Source of the DNA: Mesomycoplasma ovipneumoniae
GTDB taxonomy: Bacteria; Bacillota_I; Bacilli_A; Mycoplasmatales; Metamycoplasmataceae
Direction: 5' to 3'
NCBI RefSeq assembly: GCF_038095975.1
Contig: NZ_CP146003.1
Location: forward strand, 434,001 to 498,000
Length of the DNA: 64,000 nt
Under the pieces are notes generated by a model, which worked only from the letters and a program-made list of their open reading frames with translations, ran no database searches and was not told where the DNA came from. A program made the translations under genes and the position numbers. Below, in pieces: positions 55,530 to 64,000 of the stretch. How positions within the stretch are numbered: the first letter of the stretch is position 1; each line of letters opens with the position of its first letter.

Positions 55530-56530
55530 TGGAAACAAATAATAAAATTAAATTTTGAAAAAAAGAAATACAAACTTGGCAAAAAACCGAAGAAACTTTT
55601 CCCGAAAGATATAAATTTATAGATGATGTTTATCAAGAATATATTCATAAATACGGTGATGAAAAACTAACTAAATCTACCGATTATGTAGATGGTCTGG
55701 CAGTATTTTTAGCCACAAATAAAGAAGCTAATTACAATTTTTCCAAAATAAACATGGCGCCTCAGCCGGTTTATAATATTGAAAGATTTTTATTTGGGGA
55801 AGATAAAAATAAAAAATTGAAAGATCAAGTCAATCGCTTGTCTGAGGAAGAACGCCTAAAATGAATTGAAAAATTAGGAAAAACTGGTTGTAATTTGGTT
55901 GGAGAATGCCAGTATTCCTGAGAAAACATTGAAAATATTTCATGAGAACTTATTAAAGAAAACATGGAATTTGAGCATATAAATATCAATTATCGAAATT
56001 ATGATTTTAGTATCCCGGAAAATCAAATGGATGATAAAACAAAAAAAGCATGAGATGAATATTTAGAATTAACAAATAAACTTACTTATCCTAAAATGGA
56101 TCCGCAAAAAGGTGAAAAAATAATTTATAACAATTGAGTGAAAACTAATTCTGGTTCTGATCCTTTAGATTTTGACTCAATACAAGCATGAGCCAAAAAC
56201 AGTTCTGAAGTCTTAGAACGAATTCTTCAAGAAAATAAAAAAATTTATACAAATATTCCTCAGACTGCGTACGATATTTTTTCAATTTATGAACCCAAAT
56301 CTAATTTTAATTTAATTAGTAATTTACTTTACAAGTATTGAGAATATTATCCGGATATGCATCATGAATGGAATCTGCAAGCCAGAGAAGATGCTAACCG
56401 TGCTTTTGCTAATGATATAAAGTTATGGAAAATCCAAGATCCAGAAGTTGAGCTACTTGGTTTTGACGAAGCTTGAAAATTTAACCAAACTGAAAAATTC
56501 GACCAACCAAAAAAGAAAATGAGGATGTAA
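55529..56530 (+). CDS. ICE cargo protein, family B, second copy
   Basis: A 333-aa paralogue of the 53011 protein: VNRLSEEERLKWIEKLGKTGCNL, a Cys pair (Cys-Asn-Leu-Val-Gly-Glu-Cys), IPQTAYDIFSIYEPKSNFNL, DPEVELLGFDEAW, and the end TEKFDQPKKKMRM. It is Trp-rich (about half from TGA). No membrane segment or signal. The TAATG overlap with the preceding gene suggests coupling. Confidence 0.75.
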
Positions 56531-56538
56531 AGATAATT

Positions 56539-57639
56539 ATGAAACTTGATATTGACAAAGAATTTATACAATGGAAAGTTACAAAATCACTTAACAGTTC
56601 TAGTTATGATATAAGGGAAGTTATTATTGGTTGGGATGATCCTCTCAGGGATGAATACTACTCTTATAAGCGTTGATATGATCAAGGCGATTTAATAGCC
56701 CCTAATCTTTGAGAAATGGAAAAGGAACTGACGAATCGCTCTGATTATGTTCGAAAACATTATAAAAAAGGAATAGTCGAGATAGTAACACAAAATCCAT
56801 ATGCTTACTTTAATTGACAGAAAAAAGAATTTTCTCATTGATATGCTTTTCTCGCCGACCCTGAAAGAACGGGTAATTATAAACGTTATAACCCAAGAAA
56901 AAAAGAAATAGAGCGCTTGACCGAAGAAGAGCGTGAAAAATGAATAAAAAGACTAGGTAAATCTTGGGGAACTTTAGATGGAAAATTTAATCAAGAGTGA
57001 ATTGAATCTGAAAAATTACAATGAATTCTATCAACAAAAGAAAACCATAATTATTGATTAGATTTAGAAATTGAAGAACTCGAAGTAAGAAAAGACATTC
57101 CAAGAGGTCAAGTAGGTTATCTAAAAACTAATGAAAAAGCTGAATTAAAAAGATATAAAAAATTTAAAGAAAATAATAACAAAGATAATTCCTGATCAGG
57201 AGGGCTTGAGCAACCAGAGTTATTAAAAAATAATAAATGAGTGAAGCTCAGTTACCCTAATTCTAGTAATCCACGCTTAACAATAATTAACTATGCCAAA
57301 GACTCTTCCGAAGCGTTAATAAAAATTTTTAATTCAAACGACCGAATTTATATAGACATACCTCAAACTACTTATGATATTTTTTCTGTTCACGAACCCA
57401 AATCTAATTTTAATTTACTTCATTTGTTAATAAACAAGCACTGGAGAGAATACATACAGGAGCAGGGAAATGGCAAAGATCTTATTTGAGATATCACATT
57501 AGGTCGTTTAAAGGACCCAGAAGTTGAGATGCTAGGATTTAAAAGGTACCCCGAACTAAAACAAGAAGTCGAATCTAAAAAAGATAACTCTGAACAAACT
57601 AACAAATTCGAAGCGCCAAAGTTAAAAATGAAAATGTAG
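56539..57639 (+). CDS. ICE cargo protein, family B, third copy
   Basis: A 366-aa family B paralogue: LTEEEREKWIKRLGKSWGTLDGK (the Cys pair of the other copies is missing), IPQTTYDIFSVHEPKSNFNLL, DPEVEMLGFKRY, then a charged linker and NKFEAPKLKMKM. Very Trp-rich in the first 180 residues. It begins nine bases after the previous stop. Function unknown. Confidence 0.75.
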
Positions 57640-57659
57640 TTTAAAAAAACGAGGTTAAA

Positions 57660-58397
57660 ATGAAAGATATTATCCAGTTAGAACTTGAAAATCTAACCCC
57701 CGAGCAAAAAGAAGAATTAAATAAAGAGTTATTCTATAACACCTTGGATAACTTACTTCGCCCTAAAAATGAATGAACATATCCTTTAAAAACATTTAGT
57801 GGAATATTTTACAAAAATTTGAATGAGCTTGATGAAAATCTCAAAGATTTTTTCGAAAAAGCTCCTGCCGATTTTATCCATTTCCAAAAAAACAATAAAA
57901 ACAGTCTTTATAACCAGACGCTTAAAAAACATGATTTTCAAGATTTAAGTTATGAGGACATGGTTGAAAATTTAACCCAAGAGCAAAAAGATGAAATAGT
58001 AAGTAAAATTCCGCGATTGTTTAAGAAACTTGCGTCTGAGCGTGGGGTTCAGGATGTTTTATTAGATACTATTGATCCAGAAACAGGAAAATTTTCTGAA
58101 CTAAAAGAAAATTTATATGACGGACAAAAAAATAAGCATGCTCTACTTGTTTATCCCCGCGGTGGAAGCTATTATATTCCATTAAAATTGTTTAAAGATG
58201 ATAATCAACTTATTTATTATGCTTTAAAACAATCCGTTAGTGTTAATGAGCTTCTTCACGAGTTTAATGATATTTTAAACCCACACTACAAATTTAATCA
58301 ATGAATTGAAACAACATACGAACTTGAATTAGCTCAAAAAGATGAGTTAGAAGAGAAGCAGAAATTCGAAGAACCAAAAATGAAGATGAAAATGTAA
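57660..58397 (+). CDS. ICE cargo protein, family A, second copy
   Basis: A 245-aa family A protein: a start similar to the others (MKDIIQLELENL), NSLYNQTLKKHDFQDLSYEDM, LTQEQKDEIVSKIPRLF, and NPHYKFNQWIETTYELEL before the tail KQKFEEPKMKMKM. The middle is DNA-identical over 176 bases to 53986's gene while the flanks differ, so the block was exchanged. Confidence 0.75.
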
Positions 58398-58418
58398 TTT
58401 AAAAAGGAATTAATCAAA

Positions 58419-59234
58419 ATGTCAGACATTATTGAACTTGAAATTAAAAATTTATCTAAAAAAGAAAAAAAAGAATGACATAACTTTTTACAAAGTGTGT
58501 GGCCTGAAAGAATGGAATGGACACAAGGAAACGTTGAGCGAAACACGGATTTCAAAAATTTAAAAAAATATAAAGCTTTAGATGAACTATTAAAAGATTA
58601 TTTTAAGAGATATCCTGACCATTTTATCGGTTTTCAACATAGTAATAAAAATAGTCTTTACAACCAAACCATAAAACAACACGACTTTAAAGATTTTGAT
58701 TATGAAGATATGGTAAAAGATTTAACCCAAGAGGAAAAAGATGAAGTAATATGGGATATTGCAACCCGCAATTGAAGTCCAGAGCATGTAGGATCACACT
58801 ATTGAAATAAAGAAGATATAGATAAAGATATCGAGGAAGTTTCATTTTGGGATATTAACCCAAAGCATAAAAAAGAAATGGAAGACTATAAAAAGCTCCC
58901 AGAGAATCTCAAAGCAAAATATGATTTTGTGAATTATTATCCTGAAATAAAAAAAAATTTAGATAAATATCTAAAAAACGAGTTTGTTTTTTTTACTAGA
59001 ACCTGAGAAGATACTTATAAAGATTTCAGATTTTTTAAAAATAAAGATGAACTTATTGTTTTTGCGCTAGAAGATGGAAGGATTGCTCCTGAAATTCTTC
59101 ATAAACATGAAAAAATTCTTAACCCACACTACAAAGTAAACAATTGAATTGAAACAAAATACGAACTTGAATTAACGCAAAAAGATGATTTAGACCAAAC
59201 CCAAAAGTTCGAAGAACCAAAATTGAAGATGTAA
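58419..59234 (+). CDS. ICE cargo protein, family A, third copy
   Basis: A 271-aa family A protein: MSDIIELEIKNLSKKEKK, NSLYNQTIKQHDFKDFDYEDMVKDL, TQEEKDEVIWDI, then a region unlike copies one and two, then NPHYKVNNWIETKYELELTQ and the tail TQKFEEPKLKM. It shares its N- and C-termini with other copies but has a different centre, suggesting module exchange. Confidence 0.75.
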
Positions 59235-59266
59235 AAAATCAAATTTATAGAAGGGAGTTAAAAAAG

Positions 59267-60091
59267 ATGGATATTGTTAAGCTTGAAATAACGAACATAT
59301 CTGACGAAGATAAAAAAATCTTGTATGATGTTGCCAAAAATGAGTGACCTCAAAAAATTAGACCAAGTCAAGAGTGAGAAAAGTTCGAAAGCTACCAAGC
59401 ATTAGAAAAGGCATTAAAGCTCTATTTCTGAGAATTCCCTGACATGTTTATTAAATTCCAATCTATTTTCCCAGGAAGTCTTTACCGCCAAGCTGTTAAG
59501 GAAAATAATTTTGTGACTTTGAGTTTTGAAGATGTTGTAAAGGGTTTAACTCTTAAACAAAGTGAACAAGTAATTTGGCAAATTTTACGTTCAAAATGTT
59601 CTCTATCAAGCCCGGAATATCCCATAGCTTTTCTAGAAAGAATAGATAAAGAATATCTAGTAAAGTATGAAAAACTACCAAAATCAGAACAAATAAACAT
59701 GCGAATTCCTTATCAAAAATTGTATTCAGGCAAAGAATTTGAACAATATAACCAAAATAGATTTGTTCTAACAGAAATCCCTTCCAATGTTCTAAAACCG
59801 CTTCCAAAACTCAATTTTAATATTTCTATGTATCCTTATTTTCACCTTACGGGCGAAAAATACTTATCTAAATTCAAAAGTAAGAAAACATTTTTCAAAA
59901 ACGAAGACGAACTTATTCTTTTTGGTTTAAATAATCCGCGCTTAGCACCCGCACTTCTTAGATTTCATGAAAAATACCTAAACCCACATTACAAAGTTAA
60001 CAAATGAATTGAAATAGGCTATGAACTTGATCAGTTAAAAAAAAGATATTCGCATTTAAACTGTAAAGATCAAAAAAAATGTAAACATTAA
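59267..60091 (+). CDS. ICE protein, family A, divergent copy without the tail
   Basis: A 274-aa protein that keeps the family A start (MDIVKLEITNI), SLYRQAVKENNFVTLSFEDVVKGLT and NPHYKVNKWIEIGYEL, but ends in a Lys/Cys-rich sequence (NCKDQKKCKH) instead of the KFxxPK tail. The centre is again unique. RBS GGGAG. It is the last member of the array before the methyltransferase. Confidence 0.72.
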
Positions 60092-60120
60092 TTATAAATA
60101 TAAAATAAAAAGGATGAGAT

Positions 60121-61314
60121 ATGAATAGTATTAAGGTATTGGAAACGTTTTCGGGAATTGGGGCGCAAGCAAAAGCGATTGCTAATTTTCAAAAAGATGA
60201 ACAAAAATTTTATGAAATTGTTGCCACAATTGATTGAGATGTCCGGTCAATTATTACATATGCTCAAATCCATCATAATGTTTTGTCTGATGTTGAAAAA
60301 ATTTTAGAAGAAAATGAACTAAGTTCACCAGAGAAAATAAATTCCTTTTTAAAAAATTTTGAGTTGTCGCTAGATTCAAAAAGACCTTCAAAAATAATAA
60401 GCAAAGATTTGAGTTTTAAAAAAATTCTAGCGGCTTCAATTATAAAAACTAAAAATTTAGGCTCAATTACAAATTTAAATGTAGAAGAAATTAATCGCTT
60501 AGCTCCTGATTTTGTTACTTATTCATTTCCGTGCCAGGGTCTTTCAATTGCTAATATGGGACGTGCTAATGGTATTTTTGATAAAAATTCAACAAGTTCT
60601 CTTATTTGAAATGTTTATTCACTAATTAAAGACTTGAGGGTTAAGCCAAAGTATCTTTTAATGGAAAATGTACCTAATTTAATATCAAAAAAATTTATTA
60701 ATCAATATGAAAAGTGAAAAGAAACTTTGGAAAACGAAGGTTATAAAACTTTTACTGCAACATTAAATGGACTCAATTTTGGTTCAATTCAAAAAAGAAA
60801 TCGAGTTTTTGCCATTAGTTTTCTAAAAGAAATAAAAACACCCTTTGAAAGCGACTTAGAATTTGAAAAATATATCTTAAATTTAGGTCAAGATATTTCG
60901 TCCAATTTGGATAAAAGGAAGAAAATTTTTCAATCGATTTTTAACTTGGATTCAAATAATAGTGAAAATGCTGACTTTTTAATTAATGCTACTCCGTCCC
61001 GAATTAGGATGGTTGAAAAGGTTGAAAAAATTAATGAGTCAAAAAATTTTATTATTAGAACCTTGACAACCAAGCAAGATAGAAATCCAAATACCGGCAT
61101 TATTAAGCTTGAAAATGATTTAGCAAACAAATTAAATTATCGTTTTATTTCAAACCGTGAAGCTTTTAGACTAATGGGTTTTGAAAATAATGACTTTGAA
61201 AAATTAAAACCTTTAATCTCAAAAAATATATTAACAAAAGAGTCATTATATCGTCAAGCCAGGAAATCCAATTATAGTAACAATTTTAGAAGCGCTAATA
61301 AATTTAATTTATAA
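60121..61314 (+). CDS. C5-cytosine DNA methyltransferase, C-terminus frameshifted
   Basis: A 397-aa reading with motif I ETFSGIGAQ, motif IV FPCQGLS (catalytic Cys about residue 139), motif VI MENVPNL, motif VIII QKRNRVF and the late EAFRLMGF. The last motif (X, normally QAGNS-I-V) is lost: the frame reads YRQARKSNYSNNF, but one base shifted near 61259-61265 it reads QAGNPIIVTILEAL and continues to a stop at 61337-61339. So one extra base disrupts the end. No restriction endonuclease lies beside it, so it is an orphan, perhaps anti-restriction. Confidence 0.85.
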
Positions 61315-61393
61315 GATTGATAAAGAAAATTTTGGCTAAGCGAAAAATTAATAAAAATTCAAAATTAAAAAATTCATAAATAGGAGTTAAAAA

Positions 61394-61798
61394 ATGTTAA
61401 ATAAAAGTTTTTTAATTGGAGAAGTTGTATCAACAGTTACAACAGGCCAAACCGCGGCATCAAATCTTACTTTTGCTCGTTTTAAAATTGAAGTTAAAAA
61501 CAAAAACAGTCAAAAACCTACCAACTTTTATGCAATTGCATTTGGATCAAAAACAAAAATAGCTAATGAAATTACTATTGGAGATATTTTGTTTATCCAA
61601 GGCCAAATAGGACTTTCCAGTTTCCAAAATGAAAAACAAGAAAGAATTTATTATCAAGAAATCAAAATCGAAGATTACCAAATAATTTCAAAAAAACCAG
61701 CAAAAATTGAGCATCCGTCACAATTAAAAACACATATTGAGGTTGATAAACAACAACAAAATAAAATTTTTCACGAAATTTTTCCGGATTTTGAATAA
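61394..61798 (+). CDS. Single-stranded DNA-binding protein-like
   Basis: A 134-aa protein with an OB-fold pattern (NKSFLIGEVVS at the start, ARFKIEVKN, FYAIAFGSKTKIANEI-IGD, FIQGQIG) typical of SSB proteins. It would coat the transferred strand. The acidic C-terminal end (EIFPDFE) resembles the partner-binding tip of SSBs. It lies 24 bases before the coupling ATPase. RBS AGGAG. Confidence 0.82.
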   Translation: MLNKSFLIGEVVSTVTTGQTAASNLTFARFKIEVKNKNSQKPTNFYAIAFGSKTKIANEITIGDILFIQGQIGLSSFQNEKQERIYYQEIKIEDYQIISKKPAKIEHPSQLKTHIEVDKQQQNKIFHEIFPDFE

Positions 61799-61822
61799 TT
61801 AAAAAACAAGAAAGGTTAAAAA

Positions 61823-64000
61823 ATGAAGAACATAATTAAAAAGCTACCAAAATGAGGCCAACATGTTTTTGTTGGAATAGTTTCTTATTTAATCAGCTTT
61901 ATTTTTACTTTCTTTGTTTGACCTTTTATATTTAAATACAATATTAACAATATTTTTGAAACTTTTTCCTTGCAAGTCCAAGACACTGTGAGAATGATTT
62001 ATATTATATTAGCAAGTTTTTTGGCACTTATTATTATTTATCCGATTACTTGGTTTTTCATAAATTTATCAAATAATAAATTCACAAGTGAGTTAAATAG
62101 TGATTTTATTTTTTATGACGAAGTTGAAAAAAAGGGTTCAAAAAATGAATTTAATAAAAAATTTTTGGCAACTCACGAAAATCAAAATTCTGGTTGAGTA
62201 ATCAAAACAGATTTAGTTGACAGTAAAACAAAAAAAATTAATTTCTTCGCTCATACTAAATCACACGCCTTTATTTTAGGAGATACCCGGTCAGGGAAAA
62301 CCCAAAAGTTCATTATTCCAACTATAAAATATAATATCCACTTAAAAGATGCGAATAAAAGACCTAATTTAATGATTATCGATCCAAAAGGTGAGCTGTT
62401 TACTAGTCTTTCAGAAGAAATTGAAAAACAAGGATATGAAACTGTTTTGCTCGATTTTCAAAATTTAGGGAAGTCAAGGGGGATAAATTTCTTAGCACCT
62501 ATTTGAGACAAATTCCATTCTTCTTATAAAAACGAATCTGAAAAACTCCAAAATTATGATGTAGCTTCAAATTGATTGCAAAAAACAATCGAATCGATTC
62601 ACGAATGGGACACAAACAGTAAAGATAGTTTCTGACCAAAACAAGCAAAAGAAGTGCTCTATATAATCGGGTGGTATTTGCTTCTTTATTCAAAAGTTGA
62701 TCAAAGTTTTACACGAGAAAAATACGTTTTTGCTAATTTTACTTATTTTTTATCGCTTGAAGCTTTCAAGCAAGGATCATGAATTGAAGTTTGCAAAAAT
62801 ACTAACAACAAAGAACTCTCAGCATTTTATAATGAAAAAATAGCTCAATTTATCAGTACTAATCCAGATACTCTAACATCAATTTTAGTGAATGCCGCTG
62901 GTGCTATTTCAAAATTTAATACTATCGGTCTAAAAATGTTTTCTTCTCAAGATGCCACCGATTTTGATAAATTAATAAAACAATCGGATCCTGAATTTAG
63001 TGATCAATTTGGTGGAAATACTAACCCTTTTGCCTTATTTATAACATTCCAACTTGATTCAAACCTTGGTCAGTTAATGATACCCTCAATTATCAATAAC
63101 TGCTATTCATCACTAATCACAATAGCAAATTCAAAATCTAATCGGCGTAATTTCAGGGATTTTTTGTTTTTAGGGGACGAGTTTGGAAATTTGCCTGCTA
63201 TTTATCAAATGGCAACCAAGATGTCAACTGCTGCTAGCTATGGAATTTATTTTGCATTGGTTTTGCAAAATATTCAACAGCTGGAAAAATATGGTAAAGA
63301 AAGCGACACCATTTTATCAAATTCAGCCTTAAAAATTTATTTTAGGTCTAACGATATTAAATCGCTTGAGACTTTTGCTAAATTCGCTGGCAAAAAAGAC
63401 GTAATTAAAAAAAGTTATAGTCAACCCGCTGATTCGAAAAAAGAGTCAACTTCAAGTTCACTTGCTGAAGAAAATATTATTACTATTAATAAATTGGCAC
63501 AAATGCCACCAGAAGAATCATGAATTTTTATCACAGGACTAAAACCAATTCACGTTAAGTCAAATTTTGCCTATGAAATCTGAAAAGATCCACAAAAAAC
63601 TCTAGAGAGTTTTTATGAGGGTAAAGAAACTTTATTTGATTTTAGCGCAATTGAATTTGACTTTAAAACAAAAGCGAAAAATTTAAAAATAGCGCACTTA
63701 TCAAATAAGGCTAAAAAAACAAGACCTATGACAAATGAAGAAGCAAAAAAAGATAAAAATAATTCAGATAAGCCAGCAAAAATTGAGCCTGATAATAAAA
63801 ATAAGATTTTAAAAAAACGAATTGAATTCCAAAATAAAGATAAAAAAACCGTCGTTTTACCCCAGAGCGGTTCTTCGCATAAAAACACTAAGTCAAAGGA
63901 TAATGATGAAATTCAAAAGTTGATAAACAAAGCAAAACAAGAAATAGAACATGCCCAAAAATTAAAATCAAAAGTAGATACTATTGAAGAAGCAAATCAA
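61823..64000 (+). CDS. TraG/VirD4-type coupling ATPase (partial at window end)
   Basis: At least 726 residues, continuing past the window. Two N-terminal membrane helices (about residues 15-38 and 50-75) precede an ATPase: Walker A GDTRSGKT (about 152-159), IIDPKGELF typical of VirD4/TraG, and Walker B FLFLGDEFGN. After the core (about 580) comes a Lys/Glu/Asn-rich tail. This is the T4 coupling protein that links the relaxase-DNA complex, and any protein cargo, to the secretion channel. TraG is a core protein of mycoplasma ICEs. Confidence 0.93.

Overview
The window reads as part of the chromosome of a mollicute of the Mycoplasma hyopneumoniae / M. ovipneumoniae / M. conjunctivae group (Mesomycoplasma). 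It is very AT-rich, and UGA is used as tryptophan throughout: nearly every long gene is whole only if TGA is read through. Lipoproteins are numerous. An opp operon with a giant OppF, a PdhC/PdhD pair with an atypical lipoyl arrangement, and a pair resembling P97/P102 surface proteins all fit that group. The species call is inference from gene content. No rRNA or tRNA gene and no CRISPR array was seen.

Layout. 1-16.9 kb: a segment bracketed by a ~930-bp inverted duplication. Each arm holds a 155-aa membrane-protein gene and part or all of nadE; the left nadE is a pseudogene and the right one is intact. Between the arms lie ptsI, a lactate-dehydrogenase-like gene with decayed motifs, an overlapping ABC transporter/lipoprotein operon (permease, ATPase, two lipoproteins), a TM2-like protein with an acidic Pro/Glu tail, trmB, a leucyl aminopeptidase, and a tandem pair of 370-aa membrane proteins whose second copy is frameshifted. 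16.5-22.8 kb: nadE-yebC, a DUF31 serine-protease lipoprotein, two membrane-protein genes and mnmA. 23.4-30 kb: a leftward block with a tandem PEBP-like protein, a lipoprotein, a small unknown, a Cof-type HAD hydrolase and the L-ascorbate catabolism genes ulaF-ulaE-ulaD. 31-39.6 kb: oppABCDF behind a leader peptide and a competing-hairpin attenuator. 40.4-43.2 kb: pdhC-pdhD. 43.5-49.4 kb: two P97/P102-like surface proteins behind a T15 promoter tract. 50.1-64 kb: the start of an integrative conjugative element (ICE) that runs off the window.

A family of short mobile elements (about 530-600 bp, 18-bp terminal inverted repeats, no intact transposase) sits at most block boundaries (22.8, 30.1, 39.6 and 49.5 kb, plus fragments at 1 and 15.9 kb). 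They are flanked by direct repeats of very different lengths (17, 25, 46 and about 107 bp). That resembles the variable-length target duplications reported for IS1634-type elements.

The ICE region holds, in order, a leader with a terminator-like hairpin, a candidate MOB relaxase, a DnaB-type helicase, eight small genes of unknown function, a C5 cytosine methyltransferase broken near its C-terminus, an SSB-like protein and a VirD4/TraG coupling ATPase. The eight unknown genes are the most novel part. Seven fall into two paralogous families, and six of those seven, drawn from both families, end in the same short basic tail (pattern KF-D/E-x-P-K-L/M/K-K). Because they lie between a relaxase and a coupling protein, a shared docking or secretion signal is a testable idea.
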